Assembly (NCBI GenBank): GCA_016187725.1
Contig: JACPJE010000234.1
Coordinates: 1 to 49,611, forward strand
DNA from: Candidatus Latescibacterota bacterium
Lineage (GTDB): Bacteria; Latescibacterota; UBA2968; UBA8231
Length of the DNA: 49,611 bases
Direction of reading: 5' to 3'
A model generated the notes under the pieces. The model ran no database searches. It was not told where the DNA came from and worked only from the letters and a program-made list of their open reading frames with translations. A program made the translations under genes and the position numbers. Shown here one piece after another: positions 7,349 to 15,494 of the stretch (its first letter is position 1; every line of letters starts with the position of its first letter).

Positions 7349-8515
7349 CTAGTCCTCGTCCTCATCCTCGTCCTCATCCTCGTCCTCGACCTCGAGGTAC
7401 TCGGCTTCCAGTTCCTCCGACTCCTCTTCGTAGCGCCGCTTGATCATCCACGAAATCACCCCGGCCACCAGCCCCAGGGACAGGACGCCGGTACCCAGCA
7501 CCCAGGGGGATTGATACCAGGGCAGTTCAGCGGACTCAGGTTCGGCCTCGTGGCCCTCCGTGGTCCCGGCCTCCTGCTCGCCGGCCGTCTCGCCCTGATG
7601 TTCCCCGGCAGCCACCTCGGGCGCTTCGCCCTGGGGCTCGGCCCCAGCGCCCTGGGCGGCGCCCTCGGGCGCGTGCGACGCGACGGCGGTCCCCGCCCCG
7701 GCTCCTTCCACTCCCTCGCCCTGCACGCGCAGCGAGTCGTGGTCCACGCTGATCACCAGGGTCTTGCCCGCCACCTTCAGCCTGACCTGGGTATCGGGCG
7801 CATAGCGGATGGTGAACTCCCGCATCCCCTCCTCGCCGGCGGTGCCGCCGCCCAGCACCGAGGTCAGGTGGTGGTGATCCTGGTTCTGCTGCTCCTCCAG
7901 CTGCACCAGCCGCTCGTCCAGGCTGACCAGATAGGATTTCATGGTGGAGATCTCGTCCCACACCCGCTGGGCAAAGACTGGGTAGGCCTTGAGGGTCTTG
8001 CTGGAGGCGTGGTACTCCTCCACGCTCTGCTCCAACTCCTTCAGGCGCTGCTGCACCTCTCCCTCCGCCCCGACGGGCTCGCCCTGCCCCTCGCCGGTGG
8101 ACTGGGCCCTGGCCTGAGCCTCGTGCCCGTGGGGCGCCGCCACGGATTGTGCCGCGGCCGGCTCGTGGCGGGCACGCGGCTCGTACTCGACGGCATCGCC
8201 CACCTGGGGCGCGGAGTAGGACTTCTCGATGACCGCCCTGGACTGCCGGTCACCCACCTCGAAGACGCGCGCCACCCCCACCGGCTCCTGGGGTCTGCCC
8301 AGCACCTGGCCGGTCAGCGGGTGGACGATGGGACTGCCGGGGCGCAGGAGGGTCACCTCCGCGTCCAGGGCCAACCCCCCGAGCCGGCCGGCGTCGAACA
8401 CCACCTCCGACTGCTCCACCTGGATCACCTGGGCGGTTCCCACCTCGGCAAAACCGGCCCGGGTCAGGCACCAAAGCGCCCAGCCCACCGCGATCATCGC
8501 GTTTCTACTCGCCAT
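7349..8515 (-). CDS. Exported or membrane-anchored protein with FlgT-like domain, coiled coil, C-terminal TM and acidic Glu-Asp tail
   Basis: I do not recognise a named family. A signal peptide (to about residue 23) is followed by the same beta-rich domain as the next gene (AQVIQVEQSEVVFDAGRLGG ... VGVARVFEVGDRQSRAVI), then an Ala/Glu/Gln-rich segment, a helical stretch with coiled-coil character (LKELEQSVEEYHASSKTLK ... LDERLVQLEEQQNQDH), a folded-looking strand region (FTIRYAPDTQVRLKVAGKTL), a low-complexity Gly/Ala/Glu region, one transmembrane helix near residue 350 and a basic KRR stop-transfer. It ends in an alternating Glu-Asp tail coded by 12-nt repeats. Likely periplasmic with a cytoplasmic acidic tail. 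AAGGGGG precedes the ATG at 8515. Confidence 0.7.
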   Translation of the reverse strand: MASRNAMIAVGWALWCLTRAGFAEVGTAQVIQVEQSEVVFDAGRLGGLALDAEVTLLRPGSPIVHPLTGQVLGRPQEPVGVARVFEVGDRQSRAVIEKSYSAPQVGDAVEYEPRARHEPAAAQSVAAPHGHEAQARAQSTGEGQGEPVGAEGEVQQRLKELEQSVEEYHASSKTLKAYPVFAQRVWDEISTMKSYLVSLDERLVQLEEQQNQDHHHLTSVLGGGTAGEEGMREFTIRYAPDTQVRLKVAGKTLVISVDHDSLRVQGEGVEGAGAGTAVASHAPEGAAQGAGAEPQGEAPEVAAGEHQGETAGEQEAGTTEGHEAEPESAELPWYQSPWVLGTGVLSLGLVAGVISWMIKRRYEEESEELEAEYLEVEDEDEDEDEDED

Positions 8516-8624
8516 ATCCCCCTTACGGTCTTTCAAAAAATCTGCTTGCGCACAACACGGCTTTTGCCGGCAGAAGTCCCTTTGCGGTGACAAGGAACTT
8601 TCTTGACGGACCACTTTGTCCGAC

Positions 8625-9311
8625 CTACAATTGCTGAACTCCGTAATCCTGCAAAGCCACCGAGAGCACCGCCTGTTGCCGGCGCGGCCAGGGCTCCTGC
8701 CCCACCAGGCCCACGCCCCTGGCATAGTATGAAGAATAGGTCATCTCCGCCCTTCGTTCCGGAGAACGGAGATGGGTGATGATCTCCAGGCAGCCCGGGT
8801 AGGACTTGCCCACCACCACCACCGTGGTGTCTGCCGCGCCCACCCGCTTCTCGATCTGCAGCCCCTGGCTCTGGTACAAGTAGGGGGCGGTGCGGTGCTC
8901 CAGCGGAATCACGTTGACCCCGCCCTGGGCGCCGATCTCGAAGACCTTGCCTTCCTGCAGATAGACCAGGCTGCCGTCGGAGAAAAAGAACAGTTCCTGG
9001 CCGGCGCGCTCTTCGCGCCGCTCGATGCGCCGCTCGATCTTGCTCTGAACCCCGCTGAGCGGGTCGGCGTGCTCGTAGACCCAGTAGCGCCCCACTTCCA
9101 GGGGATAGTAAGGAAGCCCGTGCTCCTGACCGTTTTGCTGGATCGGCGCTGGCGGCGCTGCCTGATGCTGGGCCGGTGGCGTCGGCGCTTCTTCCCGGGC
9201 GCTCAACAGGCCCGCCGCCGACCAGGCCACGCAGCCCAACCCGAGCAGACCGAGCAAATGGAGTCGCCAGGAGGATTTCCGCCTCCGTGCGCCTTTGCGC
9301 TTGGCAGTCAT
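8625..9311 (-). CDS. Membrane-anchored protein of unknown function
   Basis: A basic N-terminus (MTAKRKGARRRKSSWR) and one hydrophobic helix (about residues 17-37) anchor a 190-residue extracytoplasmic part. After a Pro/Ala/Gln linker it reads YYPLEVGRYWVYE, a phrase seen in many uncharacterised exported proteins of FCB-type bacteria, followed by beta strands (VQSKIERRIERREERAGQEL, GSLVYLQEGKVFEIG). No catalytic motif is visible. GGGAGGGACAG precedes the ATG at 9311. It lies 109 nt upstream of the FlgT-like gene pair on the same strand, and may belong to the same envelope unit. Confidence 0.7.
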   Translation of the reverse strand: MTAKRKGARRRKSSWRLHLLGLLGLGCVAWSAAGLLSAREEAPTPPAQHQAAPPAPIQQNGQEHGLPYYPLEVGRYWVYEHADPLSGVQSKIERRIERREERAGQELFFFSDGSLVYLQEGKVFEIGAQGGVNVIPLEHRTAPYLYQSQGLQIEKRVGAADTTVVVVGKSYPGCLEIITHLRSPERRAEMTYSSYYARGVGLVGQEPWPRRQQAVLSVALQDYGVQQL

Positions 9312-9632
9312 CTGTCCCTCCCGCGTATTTAATATCGGATAACTTCTTGAGACCTTTATGTTTGCGGGCCCTCTGGTAGCCGGCAACCACGCCGGCCCAC
9401 AAGATGTAGTGGAGGTCTTCTGCTTTTGACCTTACATCAACGCGGCCTTCTCCACAACTCCCCCTGCCTCTCCATTTGAGTCCAATCTCCTTTGTCTGTA
9501 TTTTTCCCCTGCACGCAAAGTGCCCGCCGGGAAATAACTGTCTCGACCTATACTGGCAGCCACAGCGACCAGGAAAGACGGGTTGACACATTTTATTTGT
9601 CGCGAGGCCCACCCTTTCAGAGGAGTGCTACC
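9312..9632. other. Divergent intergenic region, 321 nt
   Basis: Separates a minus-strand envelope operon from a plus-strand amino-acid pair, so it must hold two promoters. A TTGACA is present at 9583-9588 but has no convincing -10 at the right distance. The segment near 9325-9350 is locally AT-rich. No RNA gene or repeat was recognised. Confidence 0.5.
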
Positions 9633-10430
9633 ATGGCCCAGAAAATCACCCGCATCGGCCTGATCGGCTACGGCCAGATCGGCGCCGTCGTCCATCAGAT
9701 GATCGAGGCCGACCCCCACAACGGTATGGAGGTCGTCTTCATCCACGATCTGGATCCCCGCCGCCTCGACAGCCTGCCCCCAGGCATCGCTCTCAAGGAC
9801 CTGGGCGACTTTGCCAGCCGCAAACCAGACCTGGTGGTGGAGATGGCCCACCCCGACGTCACCCGCCAGTGGGGCGCCACCATCTTGGAACAGACCAATT
9901 ACATGTTCATCTCGGTCACCGCCCTGGCTGATCAGGGCATGGAGGAGAAGCTGCTGGAGATCACCCGGCGCCGCGGCACCCGCGCCTATATCCCCCATGG
10001 CGGGGTGGTGGGGATGGATGCCCTGCGCGAGAACCGCGAGGTCTGGGAGGAGGTCAACGTGGTGATGAAGAAACCCCCCAAGAACGTGGACTGCGCCCGC
10101 GCCGGCGTGAACCCCGACAGTATCACCAAAGAGACGGTCCTCTATGACGGGCCCACCCGGGGCATCTGCCCCATCTTCCCGCGCAACGTCAATACCCACG
10201 CCTCTATCGCCTATGCCGGCATCGGTTTCGACCGCACCCACTCGCTGCTGGTGGTCAACCCCGCCTGGGACAAGGCCACTGTTTCCATCCACGCCAAGGG
10301 GCCCGGCATCGAACTGAAGGTGGAGCGGGTCGAGGGCATCACCGGGGTCACCGGCGCCAGCACCCCCGCCTCCATCTTCAACAGCGTGCAGATGATCGGC
10401 TCCACCGGTCCGGGCATCCACCTGCGATGA
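9633..10430 (+). CDS. Aspartate dehydrogenase-like NAD(P)-dependent oxidoreductase (NadX/DUF108 family)
   Basis: A Rossmann fold opens the protein (ITRIGLIGYGQIGAVVHQMI), and later segments VTALADQGMEEKLLE, RAYIPHGGVVGMDAL, VNVVMKKPPKN and PRNVNTHASIAYAGIGFDRT match L-aspartate dehydrogenase, where the conserved asparagine-rich NVN-A stretch and a late histidine line the active site. The family oxidises L-aspartate to iminoaspartate/oxaloacetate, for NAD synthesis or amino-acid catabolism. At 265 aa it has the usual length. The ATG at 9633 follows AGAGGAGTG. A class I aminotransferase starts 19 nt downstream, so the pair probably interconverts an amino acid and its oxo-acid. Specificity for aspartate is inference: distant relatives act on other substrates. 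Confidence 0.78.
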   Translation: MAQKITRIGLIGYGQIGAVVHQMIEADPHNGMEVVFIHDLDPRRLDSLPPGIALKDLGDFASRKPDLVVEMAHPDVTRQWGATILEQTNYMFISVTALADQGMEEKLLEITRRRGTRAYIPHGGVVGMDALRENREVWEEVNVVMKKPPKNVDCARAGVNPDSITKETVLYDGPTRGICPIFPRNVNTHASIAYAGIGFDRTHSLLVVNPAWDKATVSIHAKGPGIELKVERVEGITGVTGASTPASIFNSVQMIGSTGPGIHLR

Positions 10431-10449
10431 GCAAAAGGCAGACGATCCC

Positions 10450-11616
10450 ATGAGGCCTTTCGCCCGCATCCCCACCCGCATCCCCCGCTCCGGCATCCGC
10501 GAGGTCATGGACCTGGCCTGGCAGGTCGAGAAGACCGAGCCAGTCATCCACCTGGAGGTCGGTCAGCCGGACTTTCCCACCCCGGCCCACGTCGTCGAGG
10601 CCACCTGCCGCTATCTGCGCGAGGGCCACACCAAGTACGTGCCCAACGCCGGCATGGACCCCCTGCGCCGGGCTGCGGCCCGCTACTTCGAGCGCCGCAC
10701 CGGGGTGACCACCGGCCCCGAAAACATCCTGATCACCCCCGGCGCGGTGATGAGTGTGGCCACCGCCTTCATGGCCACCCTCGAACCGGGCGAGGAGGTG
10801 CTGCTGCCCGACCCGGGCTGGCCCAACTACCGCATGGCCATCGAGGTGCTGCACGCCAAAGCGGTCTGCTACACCCTGCGGCCCGCTGACCAGTTCCTCC
10901 CCGACCTGGACGAACTGGAGCAACTGGTCAGCCCGCGCACCCGGCTGCTGCTCTTGTGCAACCCCTCCAATCCCACCGGCCAGGTCTACGACGCCGCACT
11001 GATGCAGCGCCTGATGGCCTTTGCCGACCGCCGCGACCTGTACGTGCTCTCCGACGAGATCTACGGGGACATCGTCTTCGACCAGCCCCACGCCAGCGCC
11101 CTGTCCTGCGACAGGGCCGGCCGCAGTCTGATCATCAGCGGCATGTCCAAAAGTTACGCCATGACCGGGTTCCGGGTGGGCTTCACCCGCGCCCGCCCCG
11201 AGTACATCGAGCTGGCGGCCAAGCTGCAGGAGCCCTTTGTCTCCTGCGGCAGCGGCTTCTCCCAGCTGGCCGCCGCCGAGGCCCTCGAAGGGCCCCAGGA
11301 CTGCGTCGAGGAGATGCGGCAGGCGTACCAGCGGCGGCGCGACCTCGCCCTGGAGGTGCTGCGCCAGTACGGCCTCTACCAGTACCGCCCGGGCGGGGCC
11401 TTCTACCTGCTCATCGACGTCTCCTCCACCGGCATGAACTCCCGCGACTTCATGGTCCGGCTGCTCCAGGAGAAGAAGGTGGCAGTGGCCCCGGGCAGCA
11501 CCTTCGGCGAGATCTCCAAGGGCCACGTGCGCATCTCCATCGCCTCGGCGGAGGAAAACATCCGCGAGGGGGTGAGACGGATCTGCGAGATGATACGGGA
11601 GAAGGGGCAGAAATAA
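10450..11616 (+). CDS. Class I PLP-dependent aminotransferase (aspartate aminotransferase-like)
   Basis: A 388-residue fold-type I aminotransferase. Visible family landmarks: substrate-binding LEVGQPDFPTP, YVPNAGMDPLRRA, PNYRMAIE, the NPSNPTGQVYD loop, DEIYGDIVFD with the pyridine-binding Asp, and the Schiff-base lysine in SGMSKSYAMTGFRVG. The C-terminal substrate-carboxylate Arg is in GHVRISIAS. This is the subgroup that includes aspartate/prephenate aminotransferases. Pairing with the upstream dehydrogenase suggests shared amino-acid metabolism. The initiator ATG at 10450 has only a weak upstream purine stretch; tight coupling to the preceding gene is likely. Confidence 0.88.
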   Translation: MRPFARIPTRIPRSGIREVMDLAWQVEKTEPVIHLEVGQPDFPTPAHVVEATCRYLREGHTKYVPNAGMDPLRRAAARYFERRTGVTTGPENILITPGAVMSVATAFMATLEPGEEVLLPDPGWPNYRMAIEVLHAKAVCYTLRPADQFLPDLDELEQLVSPRTRLLLLCNPSNPTGQVYDAALMQRLMAFADRRDLYVLSDEIYGDIVFDQPHASALSCDRAGRSLIISGMSKSYAMTGFRVGFTRARPEYIELAAKLQEPFVSCGSGFSQLAAAEALEGPQDCVEEMRQAYQRRRDLALEVLRQYGLYQYRPGGAFYLLIDVSSTGMNSRDFMVRLLQEKKVAVAPGSTFGEISKGHVRISIASAEENIREGVRRICEMIREKGQK

Positions 11617-11661
11617 TTCCTAACGCGATAAGAGACGCAGATAAACCGCAGAGGTGGCTCG

Positions 11662-12045
11662 ATGGGAATGTTCAAAAAGAAGGTCAGAGTATCCAACAGC
11701 AAGAGGCCAGAACTCTTCTTTGAGGAAGAGTTCTGGATCGATACCGGCGCCCTCTATTCTTTCGTGCCCGAAGATTACCTCGAACAGATAAGCGCTGAGC
11801 CTGCCGCAACCCGGCGTCTAGTCCTTGCGGATGGCAGGCAGGAAACCCGCCTTTTCGGTTTCTGCGATTTCCACATCGAGGGGCTGGAGGGCAGTATACC
11901 TTGTCCGGTTATCTTCGCCCCGAAAGGATCGTTGTTCTTGCTCGGGGCCACGGCGCTTGAAAATTTCGGCGTCGAGGTCGACCCTATGCAGAAGCGCCTC
12001 AAGCCGTTCCTGGCAGTGATCGGCGGCTTTCTCGCTCCGCGTTGA
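11662..12045 (+). CDS. Retropepsin-like (clan AA) aspartic protease family protein
   Basis: A 127-residue protein with the retropepsin signature: catalytic WIDTGALYSFVP (about residues 26-37), followed by strand RLVLADGRQETRLFG, the flap region and the C-terminal hydrophobic LLGATALENFGVEVDP, which matches the ILG-x-x-x-L-x-x-x-G motif of gag-type proteases. Active forms are homodimers, each monomer giving one Asp. No signal peptide. Such single-domain proteins are common in cyanobacteria and FCB-group genomes, with no known substrate. A GAGGTGG lies 4 nt before the ATG. It is 45 nt downstream of the aminotransferase, and base composition is lower in GC than its neighbours, which may mean separate origin. 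Confidence 0.75.
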   Translation: MGMFKKKVRVSNSKRPELFFEEEFWIDTGALYSFVPEDYLEQISAEPAATRRLVLADGRQETRLFGFCDFHIEGLEGSIPCPVIFAPKGSLFLLGATALENFGVEVDPMQKRLKPFLAVIGGFLAPR

Positions 12046-12100
12046 GGGTTGCGGACCTCTGCATGAGCCACAATCCCCATGGCGGATCACTATCCCCTTT

Positions 12101-13189
12101 TCACACCAGGCGGCGCGGGAAAGTGGTCAGCTTCTCCAGCCCCTCTTCAGTGATCAGGTAGTTTTCCTCCAGCCGGATGCCGGCCTTCAATTCACCGGTG
12201 TACACCCCCGGCTCCATGGTGAACACGTCCCCCACCTCGAAGGTGGCATCGTAATTGGGATTCAGTTCGGGGGTCTCGTGCGGGCCCAGGCCCAGGCCGT
12301 GGCCCAGGTGGTGCACCATGCCCTGGTACCCCTTCCCCTTGAAGTACTCGTCGGCCAGGTTGAAGACCTCCACCGCCTTCAGCCCCGGCTTGACGGCCGC
12401 TTCGATCCGGGGGAAGAGACTGTCGATGTGCTCCCAGGCCTTCAGCTGCGCGGCAGTGGGAGAGCGGTCCACCGCAAAGGTGCGGCAGTTGTCGGCGAAG
12501 TACCCGTGCAGCGCCGGGCCGGCGTCGAGGATATAGAGTTCGCCGGCCTCCATGCGCCGCCGCCGGGCCGCCCCCCCCAGGGCATTGGCGCGAAAGTCGT
12601 TGCCGAAGTACTCCAGATCTTCGCCGGCGGCCTTGGTGCCCTCGGCCCGCAGGTGTGCCAGGATCTCTACCTCGTCGGCGCCGGGATGAAGGGACTCCTT
12701 GGCCGCCGCGTACATCACCTCGGCGATGCGGATGGCGGCGCGGATGGCATCCACCTCGTCGGGCAGCTTGCGCTTGCGCAGCCGGTAGACCTGGCGGGTC
12801 AGATCCGCCACCCCCGCCCCACCCAGGGCCGCCAGGCAGGCGATGCCTCCCCCCAGATCCGCCCCGAGCCGGGCCCCTTTGGGCAGCACCGGCACCAGCT
12901 TCTCGGCCACGGCCTCGAACTGCCGGCTGTGCATGGTCGCATGGTATCCGCCCTCGTATTGGATGAGCTGGTCGGCCGCCACCTCGGCCGGCACCCCCGC
13001 CCCCACCAGCGCCGTGCGGCCATCCGCCCCGATGTACACCGCCGCCCCGTTGAAGCGGCCGTGCAGAAAACCGGTGAAGTAATACACATGTTCGCGGCGA
13101 GAGATGATGGCGCCATCGAGTTTCTGTTCCGCCAGCACCTCCACCATACGCTTCTGCCTGGCGCGACAACCTTCTGTGGTCAGTTTCAT
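12101..13189 (-). CDS. M24-family metallopeptidase (Xaa-Pro aminopeptidase-like)
   Basis: A 362-residue two-domain protein: a creatinase-type N-terminal domain (DGAIISRREHVYYFTGFLHG) and a C-terminal pita-bread domain. All five dinuclear metal ligands can be placed: Asp in ILDAGPALHGY, Asp in FADNCRTF, His in VHHLGHGLGLGPHE, Glu in TMEPGVY and Glu in IRLEENYLI. It is thus an active-type M24 enzyme, probably cleaving Xaa-Pro bonds in the cytoplasm; creatinase-like activity on small molecules cannot be excluded. AAAGGAAAGG precedes the ATG. A structured repeat (13242-13430) lies directly upstream of the start, in the presumed leader. Confidence 0.88.
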   Translation of the reverse strand: MKLTTEGCRARQKRMVEVLAEQKLDGAIISRREHVYYFTGFLHGRFNGAAVYIGADGRTALVGAGVPAEVAADQLIQYEGGYHATMHSRQFEAVAEKLVPVLPKGARLGADLGGGIACLAALGGAGVADLTRQVYRLRKRKLPDEVDAIRAAIRIAEVMYAAAKESLHPGADEVEILAHLRAEGTKAAGEDLEYFGNDFRANALGGAARRRRMEAGELYILDAGPALHGYFADNCRTFAVDRSPTAAQLKAWEHIDSLFPRIEAAVKPGLKAVEVFNLADEYFKGKGYQGMVHHLGHGLGLGPHETPELNPNYDATFEVGDVFTMEPGVYTGELKAGIRLEENYLITEEGLEKLTTFPRRLV

Positions 13190-13241
13190 AACCTTTCCTT
13201 TCTCAGGGTTGCAATGACTTGGGGATACATTCCAAGGCGGC

Positions 13242-13430
13242 GGGGAGACGACCCCGAGGCCTTTCCCGGGGAGTGGCCGGGAAGGGAAGTCCGCGTGGTG
13301 GGGCGCAGCACCATATAGATGGTGCTGCGGGGGCAGGGCTGTGGGGAAGGGCAGCGAGTGTTACGCAGCACCCCATACGTTGGGGTGCTGCGGGACGCGC
13401 CTGGGGAAAGGCCGAAGTGGGTCGCTCCCC
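13242..13430. repeat. Structured dispersed repeat, copy 1 of 3
   Basis: A 189-nt element with long inverted ends: GGGGAGACGACCCC with GGCCTTTCCC on the left pairs with GGGGAAAGGCC and GGGTCGCTCCCC on the right. An inner GTCC/GGAC pair is also present. Inside are two hairpins that share the stem CGCAGCACC/GGTGCTGCG, at 13304-13329 and 13364-13392. It sits between the M24 peptidase start and the end of manC. Related copies are at 16663-16798 and 44915-45052. Confidence 0.8.
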
Positions 13431-13440
13431 GACGACACCC

Positions 13441-14520
13441 TCAGGTGTACTTCCGGTATTGCTCCTCCCCCTTCAGCCGCTCCATCACCTCGCGGACCCG
13501 CTGTGCCTGGTCCTTGCGGCAGACCAGCAGCGCGTCTGGCGTGTCCACCACGACCAGATCCTCCACCCCCACCAGGGCGATCAGCTTTTCCGGCGGGCCG
13601 TACGCCGTCACCTGGCGGGCATCCAGGGCCAGCACCTGCCCGGCGAAGAGGTTGCCCTGTGCGTCGGCCGGCAACACGTCGGTCAGCGTGCCCCAGCTGC
13701 CGATGTCGCCCCATTCCAGATCCCCCTCCAGGGCGGCCACCTGCGGGGCGCGTTCCAGGAGGGCGTTGTCCACCGCCACCGACTGCAGTTGCGGGTATTC
13801 GGCGGCGATGACCCGCGCCTCCTGCGGGGTGCCCGCCGCCGCCTTGATCTTCATCAGCCCGGCGTAGAGCTGGGGCTCGAAGCGCGCGAAGAGTTCGAGC
13901 ACCGTGGCCGCCTTCCACACGAACTGGTTGGCGTTCCACAGATAGCGCCCGCTCTGGGTGTATTGCTCAGCCCGCTCCGCATCCGGCTTCTCGGTGAATT
14001 CCTCCACCTGGTACACGGCTTCGCCTTGCACCCGGTCCAGCACCGCGCCCTTGCGGATGTGGCCGTAGCCGGTCTCCACCCGCACCGGCTTCACCCCGAT
14101 GGTGAACAGGTACTCGGGATGCAGTTTTGCCGCTTCCGCCGCCACCCGCAGCAGCCGGCAGAACTCCGCTCCCTTGCCTATATAATGGTCCGAGCCCAGG
14201 CTGGCGATGGTGCAGCCCGGATGCCGGGCTTCCAAGAGGGCGCACTCCAGGCCCACGGCCGGCCCGGTGTTGCGCAGGGCCGGCTCGACGATCAGGCGGT
14301 CGGCGGGCAACTGGGGCAGCTGGGCGCGCACCAGGTCCACCATCTGTGCGCCGGTGGAGACGTAGATGTCCTCCGGGCCGGCCACTGGCTGCAGGCGTCC
14401 CACCGACTCTTGTAGCATGGTGCGCGGCCCGGCCAGGGCGTGGAACTGCTTGGGCATCAGGGCGCGGCTGTAGGGCCACAGGCGGGTGCCCACCCCGCCG
14501 GCCCGGATCACGAATTTCAT
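13441..14520 (-). CDS. manC: Mannose-1-phosphate guanylyltransferase
   Basis: Makes GDP-mannose from mannose-1-phosphate and GTP. The nucleotidyltransferase signature is at the N-terminus (MKFVIRAGGVGTRLWPYSR, PKQFHAL), with PALRNTGPAVGLE, ASLGSDHYIG, EFTEKPD, WNANQFVW and DLEWGDIGSWGTL all as in the family. One peculiarity: the usual AGG-G-GTRLWP block is preceded by R (IRAGG), not by the more common LAGG. At 359 aa it is the single-domain type without the isomerase fusion. Its start overlaps the manA stop by ATGA, so the order enolase-superfamily gene, manA, manC is one translationally coupled operon feeding mannosyl-glycan synthesis. Confidence 0.92.
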   Translation of the reverse strand: MKFVIRAGGVGTRLWPYSRALMPKQFHALAGPRTMLQESVGRLQPVAGPEDIYVSTGAQMVDLVRAQLPQLPADRLIVEPALRNTGPAVGLECALLEARHPGCTIASLGSDHYIGKGAEFCRLLRVAAEAAKLHPEYLFTIGVKPVRVETGYGHIRKGAVLDRVQGEAVYQVEEFTEKPDAERAEQYTQSGRYLWNANQFVWKAATVLELFARFEPQLYAGLMKIKAAAGTPQEARVIAAEYPQLQSVAVDNALLERAPQVAALEGDLEWGDIGSWGTLTDVLPADAQGNLFAGQVLALDARQVTAYGPPEKLIALVGVEDLVVVDTPDALLVCRKDQAQRVREVMERLKGEEQYRKYT

Positions 14521-15494
14521 GGCTCACCTCTCGGCGCAGCGATCAGGTATTCGCATTCCGGGGCGGGGAGCACCTCCACCTGTTGCCCCGCCGACACCAG
14601 CGCCGTCTCGCCGGCCCGCAGGGTGCACTCCACCCCCTCTCCCCGCACCCGGGCCCCTCCCTCGATCAGGGTGAGGGCCGCAAAAGCCGGACTCGCCGGG
14701 TGGCTCACCCCGGCGCGGCAGGGCCCATGGCGGCGCAGGGTGAAATGCTCGGATTCGACCAGCAGCCCATCGGCGAATTCCCGCCAGGAAGCGGGAGGCG
14801 GGGCGGAGCGCCCGAAGTCGATCACCTCCAGGCCCTGGGCGATATGCAGCTGGCGCGGCCTGCCGTCCAGCCCTGGGCGCTTGTAGTCGTAGAGCCTGAA
14901 GGTCAGGTCGCTGGACTGCTGCACCTCGTACACCACCACTCCCCGGCACAGGGCGTGCACCGTGCCCGGCGGCGAAAAGACCACCTGTCCGGGGTGCACG
15001 GGAAAGAACTCCACCGCCTCCTCCACCCTTCCCCCGGCGATCGCCGCCTCCAACTCGCGGCGGCCCACCCCGGCCCTGAGTCCGTGGGCGATGCGCCCTT
15101 CCTCGGAATGCAGCACGTACCAGGCCTCCATCTTCCCCCACTTGCCCAGCCCCTGCTCCTGAGCGTACTGGTCGTCGGGATGCACCTGGATGGAGAGATC
15201 CTCGCGCGGGTCGAGCAGCTTGATCAGCAGTGGGAAATCCCCGCCGTACCGCTCCCAGACTGGCTCGCCCACCAGCTCTGCGCCGAACGCCCCCATCACC
15301 CGGGCCAGGCTCCAGCCCGCCAGCGGCCCATTGGCCACCTCGCTCTCCATACCCGGCAGGGCCGAGACCTCCAGGGACTCGCCGATGGGCTTGTCCGCCG
15401 GCAGATCTTTGTGGTAGCATTCCCCCAGGCGCCTTCCCCCCCACACCACCTCGCGCAGATAGGGGCGCATCGGCAGGACAGCGGGCAGCTTCAT
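14517..15494 (-). CDS. manA: Mannose-6-phosphate isomerase, type I
   Basis: Interconverts fructose-6-phosphate and mannose-6-phosphate with a bound zinc. Visible motifs: WGGRRLGECY near the start, IGESLEVSALPG, LLIKLLDPREDLSIQVHPDD (zinc site QVHPDD), GKMEAWYVL with the Glu ligand, and FSPPGTVHALC carrying the late His ligand. A C-terminal beta domain completes 325 aa. The start at 15494 overlaps the preceding stop as ATGA; its own stop overlaps manC in the same way. Together with manC it supplies GDP-mannose, lacking only phosphomannomutase, which is not in this window. Confidence 0.92.
   Translation of the reverse strand: MKLPAVLPMRPYLREVVWGGRRLGECYHKDLPADKPIGESLEVSALPGMESEVANGPLAGWSLARVMGAFGAELVGEPVWERYGGDFPLLIKLLDPREDLSIQVHPDDQYAQEQGLGKWGKMEAWYVLHSEEGRIAHGLRAGVGRRELEAAIAGGRVEEAVEFFPVHPGQVVFSPPGTVHALCRGVVVYEVQQSSDLTFRLYDYKRPGLDGRPRQLHIAQGLEVIDFGRSAPPPASWREFADGLLVESEHFTLRRHGPCRAGVSHPASPAFAALTLIEGGARVRGEGVECTLRAGETALVSAGQQVEVLPAPECEYLIAAPRGEP

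Noticed and set aside
9583..9588. TTGACA as the promoter of the aspartate-dehydrogenase-like gene
   Set aside because: No acceptable -10 hexamer at 16-19 nt, so I do not list it as a promoter.
13304..13392. Possible short CRISPR-like array from two CGCAGCACC hairpins
   Set aside because: Only two units, each an independent palindrome with a short loop, inside a larger paired element that recurs without them. No cas gene.
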